33,313 nucleotides of DNA from Chloroflexota bacterium (GTDB lineage: Bacteria; Chloroflexota; Anaerolineae; Anaerolineales; E44-bin32), in the NCBI GenBank assembly GCA_022561215.1, contig JADFRQ010000034.1, positions 1 through 33,313 on the forward strand, written 5' to 3'. The notes under the pieces are model-generated. The model was given only the letters and a program-made list of their open reading frames with translations, had not been told where the DNA came from and did no database searches. The translations under genes were made by a program, and so were the position numbers. Of this stretch, positions 15,471 to 24,401 are shown piece after piece; the first letter of the stretch is position 1, and every line of letters begins with the position of its first letter.

Positions 15471-16235
15471 TTATCGACCGCTGAGGATATCCCCCAGAAT
15501 ACTACCGCCCAATCCGGAAACGCCCTTCTTCTCGCCGACATTCTTGAATTTCGCCGCGGCGAGGATGCGGTCCGCAAGGCGGGAAAAAGGAAGGCTTTGC
15601 AGGTAAACCAGGCCGGGTCCTGTGAGGTTCACCAGAAATAAACCCTCGCCACCAAAAAGCGCATTTTGAAAGCCGCCGATGAATTTTATGTCGTAATCCA
15701 CTGTCGGGGCAAAGGCCACGAGACAACCTGTATCAACACGCAACGTTTCGCCGGCGGCTAAATTCTTCTCGACAATGGTCCCTCCAGCGTGCACGAAAGC
15801 CAAGCCTTCTCCTTCAAGGCGCTGCAGGATAAATCCCTCACCGCCGAAAATCCCAGCGCCAATCCTTTTGGTGAATGCCACCTCAATTTCGATTCCCTGG
15901 GCAGCGCAAAGAAAGGCGTCCTTCTGACAGAGAAAATTGCCGCCAACTTCGCCCAGGTCTATCGGAATCACTTTTCCAGGATAAGGGGCTGCAAATGCCA
16001 CATGTGCCTTAACATTTCCGATATTTAGAAATGATGTAATAAAGAAACTTTCACCGGTGACCATGCGCTTCACGCCTTTGAACAGACCCCCTCCTGTGGA
16101 TGTCTGCATTTCGATACCATCTTCCATATAGGCCATCGTGCCTACTTCTGCGCGCACAGCCTCGCCTGGATCAAGCTCAATTTCGACCATCTGAAGATCA
16201 TTGCCATATATTTTATAGTCAATAACATCCGTCAT
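15471..16235 (-). CDS. AIM24 / TIGR00266-family protein
   Basis: 254 residues from ATG 16235, chosen because AAAGGAG lies 8 nt upstream; an ATG at 16253 has no such site. The family pattern is clear: DLQMVEIELDPGEAVRAEVG, GTMAYMEDGIEM, GGLFKGVKRMVTGESFF, then repeated Gly-rich beta segments with FGGEGFILQRLEGEGLAFVH and GLVYLQSLPFSRLADRI. These are soluble beta-rich proteins of the tryptophan-RNA-attenuator-like fold related to mitochondrial AIM24. The bacterial function is unknown to me. It stands alone. Confidence 0.9.
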   Translation of the reverse strand: MTDVIDYKIYGNDLQMVEIELDPGEAVRAEVGTMAYMEDGIEMQTSTGGGLFKGVKRMVTGESFFITSFLNIGNVKAHVAFAAPYPGKVIPIDLGEVGGNFLCQKDAFLCAAQGIEIEVAFTKRIGAGIFGGEGFILQRLEGEGLAFVHAGGTIVEKNLAAGETLRVDTGCLVAFAPTVDYDIKFIGGFQNALFGGEGLFLVNLTGPGLVYLQSLPFSRLADRILAAAKFKNVGEKKGVSGLGGSILGDILSGR

Positions 16236-16554
16236 ACCATTCGCTCCTTTCATGCATTGTTGTTTAGCATACTATAGCTTTCCCTGTATCCGAAATTTTC
16301 CTGGCAAACTCGGCCAGGGTTCGGGCTCATTCAAAAAGTGATGGTGGCTCGCTTCGTAGCTTATGCAGCAGGTTGCGTTTCTAAATTTCTTCAGTCACCT
16401 TAAATCATCGCTTCTTTTTCGGAGATAACCGGAAAGGTGCGTGTCTCGAAGCGCAGGCTTATGGCAAGCTGGGGTTTACGCGCAGCATTCGGCTTTTGAA
16501 CGGTTGGGTTCATTCTTTGAAGTTGCCCCCAGCTTGCTGCAAATGAGGAGTTCT
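16236..16554. other. Intergenic, 319 bp, with a spaced inverted repeat
   Basis: No gene seen. GCAAGCTGGGG (16464-16474) and CCCCAGCTTGC (16527-16537) are an 11-bp inverted repeat separated by 52 nt. Confidence 0.4.
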
Positions 16555-16788
16555 TCACTCCTCTCCGGGAGGAAAGCGGCCTAGTATTCTGCGAATGGTG
16601 TGGAAACGCGAGGGTGGTCTTATCTGGCTGCGCCGCGCGCGCCGCCAGAACAACAATCCAATCGCGCAGAATGAAATTCCGGCGATCAAGGTAGCGCGCT
16701 CGCCTTGCCCTGCCTGGAATGTAACCAAAAATACGACGAGTGATATTAATCCGATAAGAAGTAGGGCAGAGCCTAGACGGTAAAGCAT
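16555..16788 (-). CDS. Small two-helix membrane protein
   Basis: 77 residues: two hydrophobic segments (SALLLIGLISLVVFLVTF and ATLIAGISFCAIGLLFW) separated by a short loop, then a basic tail RRARRSQIRPP. It lies 42 nt downstream of the aldehyde dehydrogenase gene on the same strand and may share its transcript. No family is recognised and the Shine-Dalgarno is poor, so existence is likely but not certain. Confidence 0.5.
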   Translation of the reverse strand: MLYRLGSALLLIGLISLVVFLVTFQAGQGERATLIAGISFCAIGLLFWRRARRSQIRPPSRFHTIRRILGRFPPGEE

Positions 16789-16830
16789 CGCAATTAATCC
16801 GTTGAATCAATAATCATCGGTGAGCCATGA

Positions 16831-18435
16831 TCAGCGAATGAGTGTTTGGCTTTGTTCATGCATATACAGCGTCAGGTAGTAAGGACCCCCAGCGTTTTTG
16901 CCACTTGATCCCGATCCCTTCCATCCTCCGAAGGGCTGATAGCCGGGCCAGGCTCCGGTTGTCGAGCCTTGCGGCCGGTTTACGTAACAGACGCCAACTT
17001 CGATATTGTCGAAGAAATATTCGGCTTCATCCTCCGCTCCATAAAAACCTGCTGTCAGCCCGTAGACGGTTTCATTCGCAATGCGAATCGCTTGCTCGAT
17101 GCTGTTGACCGGGTGAACCATCGTTATGGGAAGGAACATTTCATGTGTCCACAACTTGTGATCGAGAGGTACATCTTTTGCTATCGTCGGTTCACAGAAA
17201 AAGCCACGCACATAATCGCCATTGGTGATCACTTTTCCGCCGGTTAAGAAGCTACCTGCGCGTGAAAGATCCTTCGTAAAGCGCTTAAATTCCCCATAGG
17301 CGCCTTTGTTGATAATTGGGCCCATGAAATTTTCCAATTCGCTTGGATCACCAACATTTAGATCCTTTGTTTTCTGCGCGAGAATATTGAGGAAATCCTT
17401 GTATACGCCGCGTTCGATGAAAATTCGAGAATTTGCCGAGCATTTTTGGCCCTGCAGTCCGAAGGCAGAGCGCACGATCCCGGAGGCTGCTTGTTCAAGA
17501 TCAGCATTATTGGATACGATGGAGGAATTCTTCCCCCCCATCTCGAGAATGGTTGGGCGAGGATAAGGACCGTTGGCGATTGTGCGGTACACGTGCATCC
17601 CCACATCGAATGACCCGGTGAATGTGATGCCATCGACATCAAGGCTGGAGATCAATGCATTTCCCAATGTGCCCCCGGGTCCGGTGACGTAGTTCATCAC
17701 ACCATCCGGGAGTCCTGCGTCGCGAAAACATTCCGCCAGCAAGCGTACCGTCCATGGAGTGTCGCTCGCCGGCTTCATAACAATCGTATTTCCGGCAAGA
17801 AGGGCTGCTCCAGCTGGCCCGCCCGTCAGCGCCGCAGGGAAATTAAAAGGACTGATGATAAGCCAGACGCCATAGGCGCGTAAGATGGAGGTGTTGCGCG
17901 GCTTGAACCCTTGCAGGGGATCTTTGCCCATGGGCACAATGTAGCCATTGTTTGCAAACATCTGATCGCAGGCGTAACGGATAAGATCCGCTGCTTCGGC
18001 GATATCACCCAACGCCTCCATCCGATTTTTTCCAACCTCCAGGGAAATCACGGCGGCAATTTCATAAACCCGTTTGTCGATATTTGCTGCCACCTTGCGA
18101 AGCAGGCGCACTCGTTCTTCCCAGGGTGTTTTCGACCAGCTCGGAAATGCCCTCCGCGCGGACTTTATCGCGCGTTTTGCATGCTCAGCTGTTCCCTTTT
18201 GAAACCTGCCTAGCAGCCAATCCTGATCAATCGGAGACCGATCGTCAAATTTCTCACGGGCGCGAACATCTTTTCCCCCAATAATCATGGGGTGCTCCAA
18301 GCCAAGGTTTGCTTTGACTTTCTTCAGCGCACTTTCGTAACGGGTATGCAATTCTGCGGGGGGTTCATACATCGTAGCGTACGTTAATTGGAAGGAATTC
18401 TTTTTCCCCACTTTTTTGGATTTTGGATTTGCCAT
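16831..18435 (-). CDS. rocA: L-glutamate gamma-semialdehyde (P5C) dehydrogenase, RocA/PutA-type
   Basis: 534 residues from ATG 18435 (GGAG 9 nt upstream; an upstream ATG at 18465 has a poorer site). It is an aldehyde dehydrogenase with SPFNFPAALTGGPAGAALLA and the Rossmann-type GSFDVG, the general base Glu298 in ILEMGGKN and the nucleophile Cys332 in GQKCSANSR. The N-terminal extension of about 80 residues and PFGGWKGSGSSGKNAGGPYY fit the P5C dehydrogenase class, which oxidises glutamate semialdehyde to glutamate with NAD in proline and arginine breakdown. No proline dehydrogenase gene is adjacent. Another aldehyde substrate remains possible. Confidence 0.85.
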   Translation of the reverse strand: MANPKSKKVGKKNSFQLTYATMYEPPAELHTRYESALKKVKANLGLEHPMIIGGKDVRAREKFDDRSPIDQDWLLGRFQKGTAEHAKRAIKSARRAFPSWSKTPWEERVRLLRKVAANIDKRVYEIAAVISLEVGKNRMEALGDIAEAADLIRYACDQMFANNGYIVPMGKDPLQGFKPRNTSILRAYGVWLIISPFNFPAALTGGPAGAALLAGNTIVMKPASDTPWTVRLLAECFRDAGLPDGVMNYVTGPGGTLGNALISSLDVDGITFTGSFDVGMHVYRTIANGPYPRPTILEMGGKNSSIVSNNADLEQAASGIVRSAFGLQGQKCSANSRIFIERGVYKDFLNILAQKTKDLNVGDPSELENFMGPIINKGAYGEFKRFTKDLSRAGSFLTGGKVITNGDYVRGFFCEPTIAKDVPLDHKLWTHEMFLPITMVHPVNSIEQAIRIANETVYGLTAGFYGAEDEAEYFFDNIEVGVCYVNRPQGSTTGAWPGYQPFGGWKGSGSSGKNAGGPYYLTLYMHEQSQTLIR

Positions 18436-18958
18436 ATCTTTAAACTCCATTTGATCGAGGAGCATCTTTCGGCGACAGCAAACTTTATCCTAGGCGGTAG
18501 TATACTCGAGTTGGAGAGCAACCTCTGACCTGGGTGCGCGATCAGATTTACGCTGCCGGCGGAGAACAAGTACCTACTTTTTAGGCAAAGTTCACGGACA
18601 GGAATTTCCTCAATTGTTCGTCTTCGAGATTCGGCTCCGGCGCATTGCAAAGGCCGGCGGTGCAGGCATTCCTTTGGCTAAATTAGACTGACGAAGCCCA
18701 GACGACGATGAAGGATCGTCGGCTTGCAGCGAAATTTGCGCGTGCTGTAGCATCACGACGAAGGTCGCTATTGAATTCTTTGCATCGTGTGGTTGCCTAT
18801 CTTATTCTGACGGGTTGCTCCGTCCATGGAGCCATCCGCCAAGTTGAACATGGCTGGCACCCCATCATGCACAAGTTGATGGCCGGCAAACTCTTTGAAG
18901 AGGTACGGAGCAGAAGGTAGTCGAGCACAATAAAAGTCAAAGCTACACAGGAGAAGGG
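18436..18958. other. Intergenic, 520 bp, divergent promoters expected
   Basis: It separates the minus-strand dehydrogenase and the plus-strand DUF429 gene. A minus-strand TATACT (18504-18499) is a possible -10 for the dehydrogenase, without a clear -35. A 70-codon plus frame at 18708-18920 has no ribosome binding site or motif. Confidence 0.4.
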
Positions 18959-19735
18959 ATGTTCTTCAGAAAGGCAATGTTTGTTGGCTTGACCTGCAGC
19001 GCGGGATCCCGCCCCATGCATTATGCAATTCTGGATAAGAAATTGAATATTCAGGCTCTTGACGCTGGGGATTTGGAAAATGTGTTGGCAGTTATCGGGG
19101 GTTTGAGAGCTCCTGTTGTTGCTGTCGGTGCACCGCAACGGCCGAGTCAGGGTGTGATGGCGCGCCCTGCAATAAGACGGCGTTATAACCTTAATCCTGA
19201 AAGCACGAACTGGACCCAGTGGCGGCTGGGCGAGTATGAGCTGCGCCGACGCAATATTCGTATACCGCGCACACCTGCGGAAATAGACAAGGCCCCGCGC
19301 TGGATGCAAAATGGATTTGAGCTTTATGTGCGCCTGAAAAAGATAGGATTGCGGCCTCTGGTCCCTGACGAACACGTTGAGCCATTAACATTTCTCGAGG
19401 TGCAATCGCATGCTTGTTATACGGTTCTGCTGGAGCGCAGGCCTTATCTGAAGCGCACCTTGGAGGGCAGGCTTCAACGCCAACTGGTGCTAAACCTGGA
19501 GGGTTTAAATCTGCGTAATCCCATGGAAATTCTGGGTGGAATTACGCGGCAACATTTATTGCAAAGCAGCTTGCCGATGGAGGATTTGTACAATGTCGAA
19601 GAGCTTGATTGCTTGATTAATGCTTACACCGCATATCTTGTCAGCATTAGTCCTGAGCGCATTCATCATGTGGGGGATGCAAAGGAAGGATTAATTTCTG
19701 TTCCTACGATGCAATTGAAAGAATTCTATGTCTGA
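18959..19735 (+). CDS. DUF429-family protein (RNase H-like fold), active-site Asp apparently lost
   Basis: 258 residues; ATG 18959 follows AGGAG by 5 nt. The pattern matches the DUF429 group I recall from Chloroflexota: RWMQNGFELYVRLKKIGLRP, LTFLEVQSHACYTVLL, TLEGRLQRQLVLNLEGLN and ELDCLINAYTAYLVS. DUF429 proteins are predicted RNase H-like nucleases whose first strand carries an Asp (GID). Here that place reads FVGLTCSAG, and the later A-P motif is VGAPQRPSQG, so the usual acidic residues are missing in both. It may therefore be a non-catalytic binding protein. Genes on both sides are unrelated. Confidence 0.8.
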   Translation: MFFRKAMFVGLTCSAGSRPMHYAILDKKLNIQALDAGDLENVLAVIGGLRAPVVAVGAPQRPSQGVMARPAIRRRYNLNPESTNWTQWRLGEYELRRRNIRIPRTPAEIDKAPRWMQNGFELYVRLKKIGLRPLVPDEHVEPLTFLEVQSHACYTVLLERRPYLKRTLEGRLQRQLVLNLEGLNLRNPMEILGGITRQHLLQSSLPMEDLYNVEELDCLINAYTAYLVSISPERIHHVGDAKEGLISVPTMQLKEFYV

Positions 19736-19834
19736 GGGTGAGCTGCAAAAATGCACAGAATCTTGTTTGCTTTTCTGTGTCGAGGGGAACGAGCCATGCG
19801 GCGAAATGGATTGAAGGGAAAAGGGGACAAAAAC

Positions 19835-20638
19835 TCATAGTCCTAGTTCGGCATCAATGATCTGGATAAACTTTGAAAGTGATTGCGCCCCCACCAGGGG
19901 GATGCCATTAATGAAAAACGTCGGTGTTCCTGTGATACCGAGACTCGTGGCGAACTGGGTATCGATGGCGATCTCGTCTTCATAACGCCCACTTTCCACA
20001 CAGTCCATTAACTCTTGTGCATTAAGCCCCAATTCAACGGCGTAGGTTTCATAGGCCTTGCTCCCGAGCTTATACTTATTCGAAAAGAGGGCATTATGAT
20101 ATTCCCAATAGCCGTCTTGTTCATTGGCACATGCTGCGGCCTGGGCTGCCAAGACGGATTCTTGACTCAGGATCGGGTAATCGCGGTAGACGAATAGGAT
20201 CTGACCGGGATAACTTTCGAGAAGTGGCTTAAAGGTTTCCTGGTGCCATTTACGGCAATAGGGACAATTAAAATCGCTGAACTCTACGAGAACAATAGGT
20301 GCATCTTCAGGTCCGATGAAGGGTTGATCATCGACGGGAATATCAAATCGCACACTTTCTTGGGAGTTGGTCACCTGCGAAATCAAAACATTTGGGGGAG
20401 GAGACCCACGTCCCCACATCTGATAACCCACAGCCATACCACCTGCAAAGGCAATGAGCACGAGCGCAACAGTGAAATGGCTGCGTTTGATGGTTATGTA
20501 CTCATCTTTTTCTGCAGGAGAATTCTCAATCAAGTCACCGTTTGGGCTTTGTTTCTCGTTGGTAAAAGATTGATCTTTGCCACCTTCAGGTACTGTTCTA
20601 TTCGTTGCATTTTCAAGAGTTACCAAATCATCTGACAT
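19835..20638 (-). CDS. Membrane-anchored DsbA-like thiol oxidoreductase
   Basis: 267 residues. A polar N-terminus of about 52 residues is followed by one transmembrane helix (about 55-74, HFTVALVLIAFAGGMAVGYQ) and an extracytoplasmic thioredoxin/DsbA domain. Its active site is FSDFNCPYCRKWHQ (Cys125, Cys128), with the cis-proline loop GITGTPTFFINGIPL. The CPYC centre and the inserted helical region (LAAQAAACANEQDGYWEYHN) fit the DSBA-like Thioredoxin_4 family, which oxidises or isomerises exported proteins. No Shine-Dalgarno precedes ATG 20638; instead an extended -10 box ends 6 nt before it, suggesting a leaderless mRNA. Confidence 0.92.
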   Translation of the reverse strand: MSDDLVTLENATNRTVPEGGKDQSFTNEKQSPNGDLIENSPAEKDEYITIKRSHFTVALVLIAFAGGMAVGYQMWGRGSPPPNVLISQVTNSQESVRFDIPVDDQPFIGPEDAPIVLVEFSDFNCPYCRKWHQETFKPLLESYPGQILFVYRDYPILSQESVLAAQAAACANEQDGYWEYHNALFSNKYKLGSKAYETYAVELGLNAQELMDCVESGRYEDEIAIDTQFATSLGITGTPTFFINGIPLVGAQSLSKFIQIIDAELGL

Positions 20639-20644
20639 GGCGGG

Positions 20645-20653
20645 ATTATAGCA
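20645..20653 (-). promoter_or_regulatory. Extended -10 promoter placing the start at the ATG (leaderless)
   Basis: On the minus strand TGCTATAAT (20653-20645) is a perfect -10 with the TGN extension and no -35. Six nt (CCCGCC) separate it from ATG 20638, so transcription would begin at or next to the A of the start codon. Confidence 0.5.
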
Positions 20654-20840
20654 TCCCTGATTAGGCGCCGCTGTAAGCGTCCCGTAATTAAATTTTGGGG
20701 AGGTGAAGGGTGCTATTTAGCCAGAAAATAATTGTCAAGCGGAAAAGCATGCCAGCGGGTGAAGCATCGATTCCAGGTGAGTATAGGTGTACTGGCCAAA
20801 TTTAGCGTCTGCTGGCGGGCTTAAAAAAACCTGACTGGGA

Positions 20841-21533
20841 TCAAATACTGTCGAAATAGCGGGCAAGTTCTGCTTTGCAGGCGTCGATGGATTCGAATTC
20901 GAAGAGGACCTCGTTAAAATTCCAGATTGCTTTCTCATTGAGAATAACGTTTTCAATTTTGAAGGGCAGGATGGGCGTTTCATCTGCAATCACGCGGTCA
21001 AGTTCGCTGGCTGAGGAAATAATTCCTGCCCCAAATACTTTGCGTTCGCCATTTTCACGGATTATGCCGAATTCGGTAGTGAACCAGGCCAAACGTTTGA
21101 TGTTCTCGCGCTGCTCATCGTTGGCACGCAAAAATGCAGGGGCGAACATTTCCTCGAGGGCGGCGTATTGCGGCAGCATCAGAAATGGGAGGTGCCCGAA
21201 CATATCATGAAACATATCGGGCTCCGGCGTGAAGTCTGCCTCGCTGCTCTCACGCATGTAATCGGTGACCAGAAAATGTCTTTTAGCAAATTGTTTGTAC
21301 CAGGGTACGGCATCGGTGTAACGTATACTGGTGCGCACGATTTTCCAGCCAGCGGCAGGTGTAATTTTTTCGTTGAGAAATTTTATGGAAGGAATTTCGT
21401 GCGCGGGCATGTCTAAAAGTTCAAATCCAGTGAGATACTCCTGGCAAGCGTTCGCCATCACCCTGGGCAGCTGCCGGGCATAAAGAGTCTCCCAAAGTTC
21501 ATGTTGTTCTTTGGTGAACTCCGTGATGCTCAT
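20841..21533 (-). CDS. phhA: Aromatic amino acid hydroxylase (phenylalanine 4-monooxygenase-like)
   Basis: 230 residues, somewhat shorter than typical bacterial PhhA. The iron-binding facial triad is present: His109 and His114 in EPDMFHDMFGHLPFL, and Glu154 in LAWFTTEFGII. AAGWKIVRTSIRYTDAVPWY matches the pterin-side region. The family uses tetrahydropterin and O2 to hydroxylate Phe to Tyr (tryptophan or tyrosine hydroxylation is possible in relatives). GGAG lies 6 nt before ATG 21533. A minus-strand TATAGT (21555-21550) is a possible -10. No pterin-recycling gene is adjacent. Confidence 0.92.
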   Translation of the reverse strand: MSITEFTKEQHELWETLYARQLPRVMANACQEYLTGFELLDMPAHEIPSIKFLNEKITPAAGWKIVRTSIRYTDAVPWYKQFAKRHFLVTDYMRESSEADFTPEPDMFHDMFGHLPFLMLPQYAALEEMFAPAFLRANDEQRENIKRLAWFTTEFGIIRENGERKVFGAGIISSASELDRVIADETPILPFKIENVILNEKAIWNFNEVLFEFESIDACKAELARYFDSI

Positions 21534-22507
21534 CCTAGACTCCGCGAATACTATACATTAAATGGGGCGCAAATAAAAATTCATCCCGAGTCATTAACAT
21601 GCTGCGTACGTTTGTGATGGGTTGTCATTCTGAGCCATGAGGTAGAGGATGCAAATGCCTTTCAACGAATGAAAGGATCTCGTTACCCATGGACAAGGAC
21701 ATTTTCATTGGAAAACGAGATTCTTCGTCTCTTCGGATTATGAAGCGCCTTCGCTCCTCAGAATGACATCGTTCCACCACGATCATGTTGACTCAGTACT
21801 AGTTTGCCACCTTCACGAAGATTCAGCAACCACGTGCGATTTAGGGCCGGTTCGCATCGATGGCAAGGGGCCCGGCACTACTATGACGATTGGAATGTTG
21901 GATAATCTTACAGCAAGGCTTGAGCATTGCGGCGGCAATGGGTCGTAGAAAATATAGGAATTCTCCCAAAACTGCGACACTTTTCTATTTGAAGTTCGAA
22001 AACCGATTTCTTGCCCTTTCCCGTGAAATGTTCCTGGTTGTAAGGACTACTCGGACGAGCTTCAGCTCGCGACGCGCCCACATCTCATTTTAAAAAGGGG
22101 CAACATCATGAAATGCTGATTATGAGGCGGTTCCCTCCAAGGAAAAAGCCAGGGTATCCTGTTGCTTGGAACATGGATGAATGGCAAACAAGATTTTTTT
22201 GGCGGAGGCACATAAGAGGACCAAGCTTGGAGGTGTAGCCTGAGGGCCACCTGCTTACTATGGGGTACTCCCCCATCTCGTGAAGTCCCCTCATCGAAAA
22301 TTACAAAGCACAAAGACGCAAGCTGAAACAATCGCCCTTCGCTACGTGAAGAACGCGTTCAAGAGATCGGGTTCAACCTTTTCCGCGGCGGCAATTTTGC
22401 ATACCCGCCCGGGTCTCCGCTATTGGAAGGGATGTGGATTGCGCTCCCTTTAAAACCCGGCATCCCTCGATTGTGAGATTCATCCACAAAACATACTTTC
22501 GTCTTGT
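21534..22507. other. Intergenic, 970 bp, repeat-bearing, no intact gene
   Basis: It holds a 146-bp MITE-like inverted repeat (21623-21768) and a hairpin CGAGC-TTCA-GCTCG (22056-22069) overlapping the 12-mer shared with 11788-11799. Two open stretches look slightly protein-like (a 41-codon frame from ATG 22113, and a plus frame about 22330-22470 reading RGGNFAYPPGSPLLEG), but both lack family match and clear starts. Confidence 0.45.
21623..21768. mobile_element. MITE-like inverted-repeat element
   Basis: Terminal 12-bp perfect inverted repeats TGTCATTCTGAG (21623-21634) and CTCAGAATGACA (21757-21768) enclose 146 bp. A nested pair, ATCTCGTT (21677-21684) / AACGAGAT (21714-21721), allows a long cruciform. 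The words GTCATTCTGAG and GAGATTCTTCG are familiar from high-copy small repeats in environmental bacterial genomes. There is no coding capacity. Target duplications were not identified. Confidence 0.65.
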
Positions 22508-24274
22508 TCAGAGACCTCCTGCCGCGAGGATCTCTTCGATGTTGCTGATCGTAATAGGGTGGTAATGAGCCTTGGCGCTTTCAAATATTCTTCGTGCTTC
22601 ATTCCTGGCCCAATTTGAACCAAGCATCGCTCGAAATATTTTCGTGACCAAGAATGATCTTCCGATAGATTTCGTAAAGCGCTCAATCCTGGGCAAACTC
22701 TCAGCATAATCACTTTGAAGGGCATTCACGTAAAAAGAAGTCAATATCGTGGCGTTTTTGCTTTCTTTGATGTTGAAGAGTGCCTCAAGGTAGCGAACGG
22801 ATGATCCCTCCAAATTCTTAGGGAGCAAGCGCAAGAATAATGTCACCTCGGCAGGTTTCCAACCGCCGATATCTGCTTCTACAATCTGATCTCCATTCGC
22901 AAACGCAGCGGCCTTTGCGAAAATGTTTTCATACACGCGGGAATTTAGGACTGGAGCGAACTCCGGAAATCCTGGTTCATACAGCCAGGTATCGATATCG
23001 ATATCCCTTATGTCTTCGCCTAGTTTTTCTTCCAAAAATGTTATAAATTGCCGGGTGGATAAAGACGTAAAACGATAGGTATCAATGTATGTCTTAATAA
23101 ACGCATCGAACTTTTTGCGTCCCACAGTTTCTTCCAAATGTGTGAGAAATGCATTCCCCTTGTGATAGGGGATGGTTGTTGTGATTAAGTCGGGATCGAG
23201 TCCCTGCATGGGAAAAGATAGAGCGGTTAATGCGGGATCGGAATCCAGGTGCTGCATATCTTCGAACATGTAATCGCGCCCCAGTGCACTACGAAACTGG
23301 GCGTATTCTCTTCCCTCGAGTGCTTCGGTTATGCGAATTTCGGCGTAAGTTGTCCAACCTTCATTAAGCCAGAAATCTTCCCAGGTGGCGTTGGTGATGA
23401 GGTTTCCTGTCCAGGCATGGGCGAGTTCATGGGTCACGATAATGGTTTCACTTCGATCGCCCACTAAATAGACTGGGCTGATAAAGGTTAATCTGGGATT
23501 TTCCATCCCGCCATAGGGAAAAGCCGGAGGGAGGACAAGAATGTCGTAGCGATCCCAAGCGTAGGGGCCAAAGAGATTTTCTGCTTTTGCCAGGATATCC
23601 TCTGTTTTCGCAAATTCCCAGGCCGCGGCCTCGAGAATTTCAGGTTCGGCGTAAACGCCACAACGTATGCCTAATGAGCGGAACTTGATATTTCCTGCCG
23701 CAATGGCGAATAGGTAGGATGGAATCGCTTGTGGCATTTCAAAACGATAGCGGGTTTTGGATCCTTCGTCCCTGCTCCCAATGCTCGCGGCGGCCATCAC
23801 CGCAACCAAAGGTTTGGGCAAAATTACATCCGCGGAGTATGTCAGGCGTACTACCGGCGAATCCTGGCACGCAAAAATGCTTCGGGCATGAATCGACTGA
23901 CATTGGCTGTAGAGATAGGGATGCTGCCCGCCGGCAGTGAGTTCTGGATTAAGCCATTGCAACGCGCTCGATTCAGGTGTGGTCGTGGATTCGATTGTGA
24001 AGCTTGCTATAGCATTCATATCTTTGATGTGCAATCGCTGGCCCAAAATTGGGTCGCTCAGATCGAGTTCCCAATTCAGCTCCTTCCCGCCAGAATGAAT
24101 GCGATGGATTTCAAGATCGCGCGTATCCAGAAATAAAGCGCCTTCCACAGGTGTATGCATCGTGTAGGCCGATTGCAAATGGAGGGTGCTTGAGACGAAA
24201 TCCACTTTGATTACAAAATCGATATGGCTTATTCTGGCCTGATTTGGATCATAGTAGGAATGTGGGTCGGGCAT
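22508..24274 (-). CDS. M1-family zinc aminopeptidase / leukotriene A4 hydrolase-like
   Basis: 588 residues. The exopeptidase motif GGMENP (255-260) precedes the zinc site HELAHAWTGNL (His282, Glu283, His286) and the third ligand Glu305 in WLNEGWTTYAE. The N-terminal beta domain is about 1-190, and the C-terminal about 130 residues are helical as in the LTA4-hydrolase C-domain (LPRIERFTKSIGRSF). It removes N-terminal residues from peptides in the cytoplasm; no signal peptide is seen. GGGGAG lies 8 nt before ATG 24274. Length and domain order fit the LTA4H-like branch of about 600 residues rather than PepN (about 870). Confidence 0.93.
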   Translation of the reverse strand: MPDPHSYYDPNQARISHIDFVIKVDFVSSTLHLQSAYTMHTPVEGALFLDTRDLEIHRIHSGGKELNWELDLSDPILGQRLHIKDMNAIASFTIESTTTPESSALQWLNPELTAGGQHPYLYSQCQSIHARSIFACQDSPVVRLTYSADVILPKPLVAVMAAASIGSRDEGSKTRYRFEMPQAIPSYLFAIAAGNIKFRSLGIRCGVYAEPEILEAAAWEFAKTEDILAKAENLFGPYAWDRYDILVLPPAFPYGGMENPRLTFISPVYLVGDRSETIIVTHELAHAWTGNLITNATWEDFWLNEGWTTYAEIRITEALEGREYAQFRSALGRDYMFEDMQHLDSDPALTALSFPMQGLDPDLITTTIPYHKGNAFLTHLEETVGRKKFDAFIKTYIDTYRFTSLSTRQFITFLEEKLGEDIRDIDIDTWLYEPGFPEFAPVLNSRVYENIFAKAAAFANGDQIVEADIGGWKPAEVTLFLRLLPKNLEGSSVRYLEALFNIKESKNATILTSFYVNALQSDYAESLPRIERFTKSIGRSFLVTKIFRAMLGSNWARNEARRIFESAKAHYHPITISNIEEILAAGGL

Positions 24275-24401
24275 ATTTGTTGCTCCCCAAGAAGAAGTGA
24301 ACGTATCGAGATAAAATCAATGAATCCAGATTTTAATTTTTCCAAAGGATTTTAATATGGATGACGTGGTTGCCAGTCCAGCAGCACGCGATCGCTAGGC
24401 A

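Noticed and set aside
15182-15577. Minus-strand 131-codon frame
   Set aside because: It overlaps the AIM24-like gene in another frame and shows no family pattern.
16464-16537. 11-bp inverted repeat as ends of an insertion element
   Set aside because: Only 52 nt separate the arms, with no coding capacity or flanking duplication; noted only as a repeat.
22113-22238. 41-codon frame opening MLIMRRFPPRKKPGYP
   Set aside because: The AAAAGGGG upstream is too distant and no family is recognised; it could be a chance frame in repeat-rich DNA.
22347-22356. GAACGCGTTC as a third LexA-like box
   Set aside because: The half-sites are only 2 nt apart instead of 4, and it is not in a promoter.
22330-22472. 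Plus-strand stretch encoding RGGNFAYPPGSPLLEG and more
   Set aside because: It looks slightly protein-like but follows a TGA, lacks a start and matches no family I know. A second selenoprotein was considered and dropped because the upstream frame is not protein-like.
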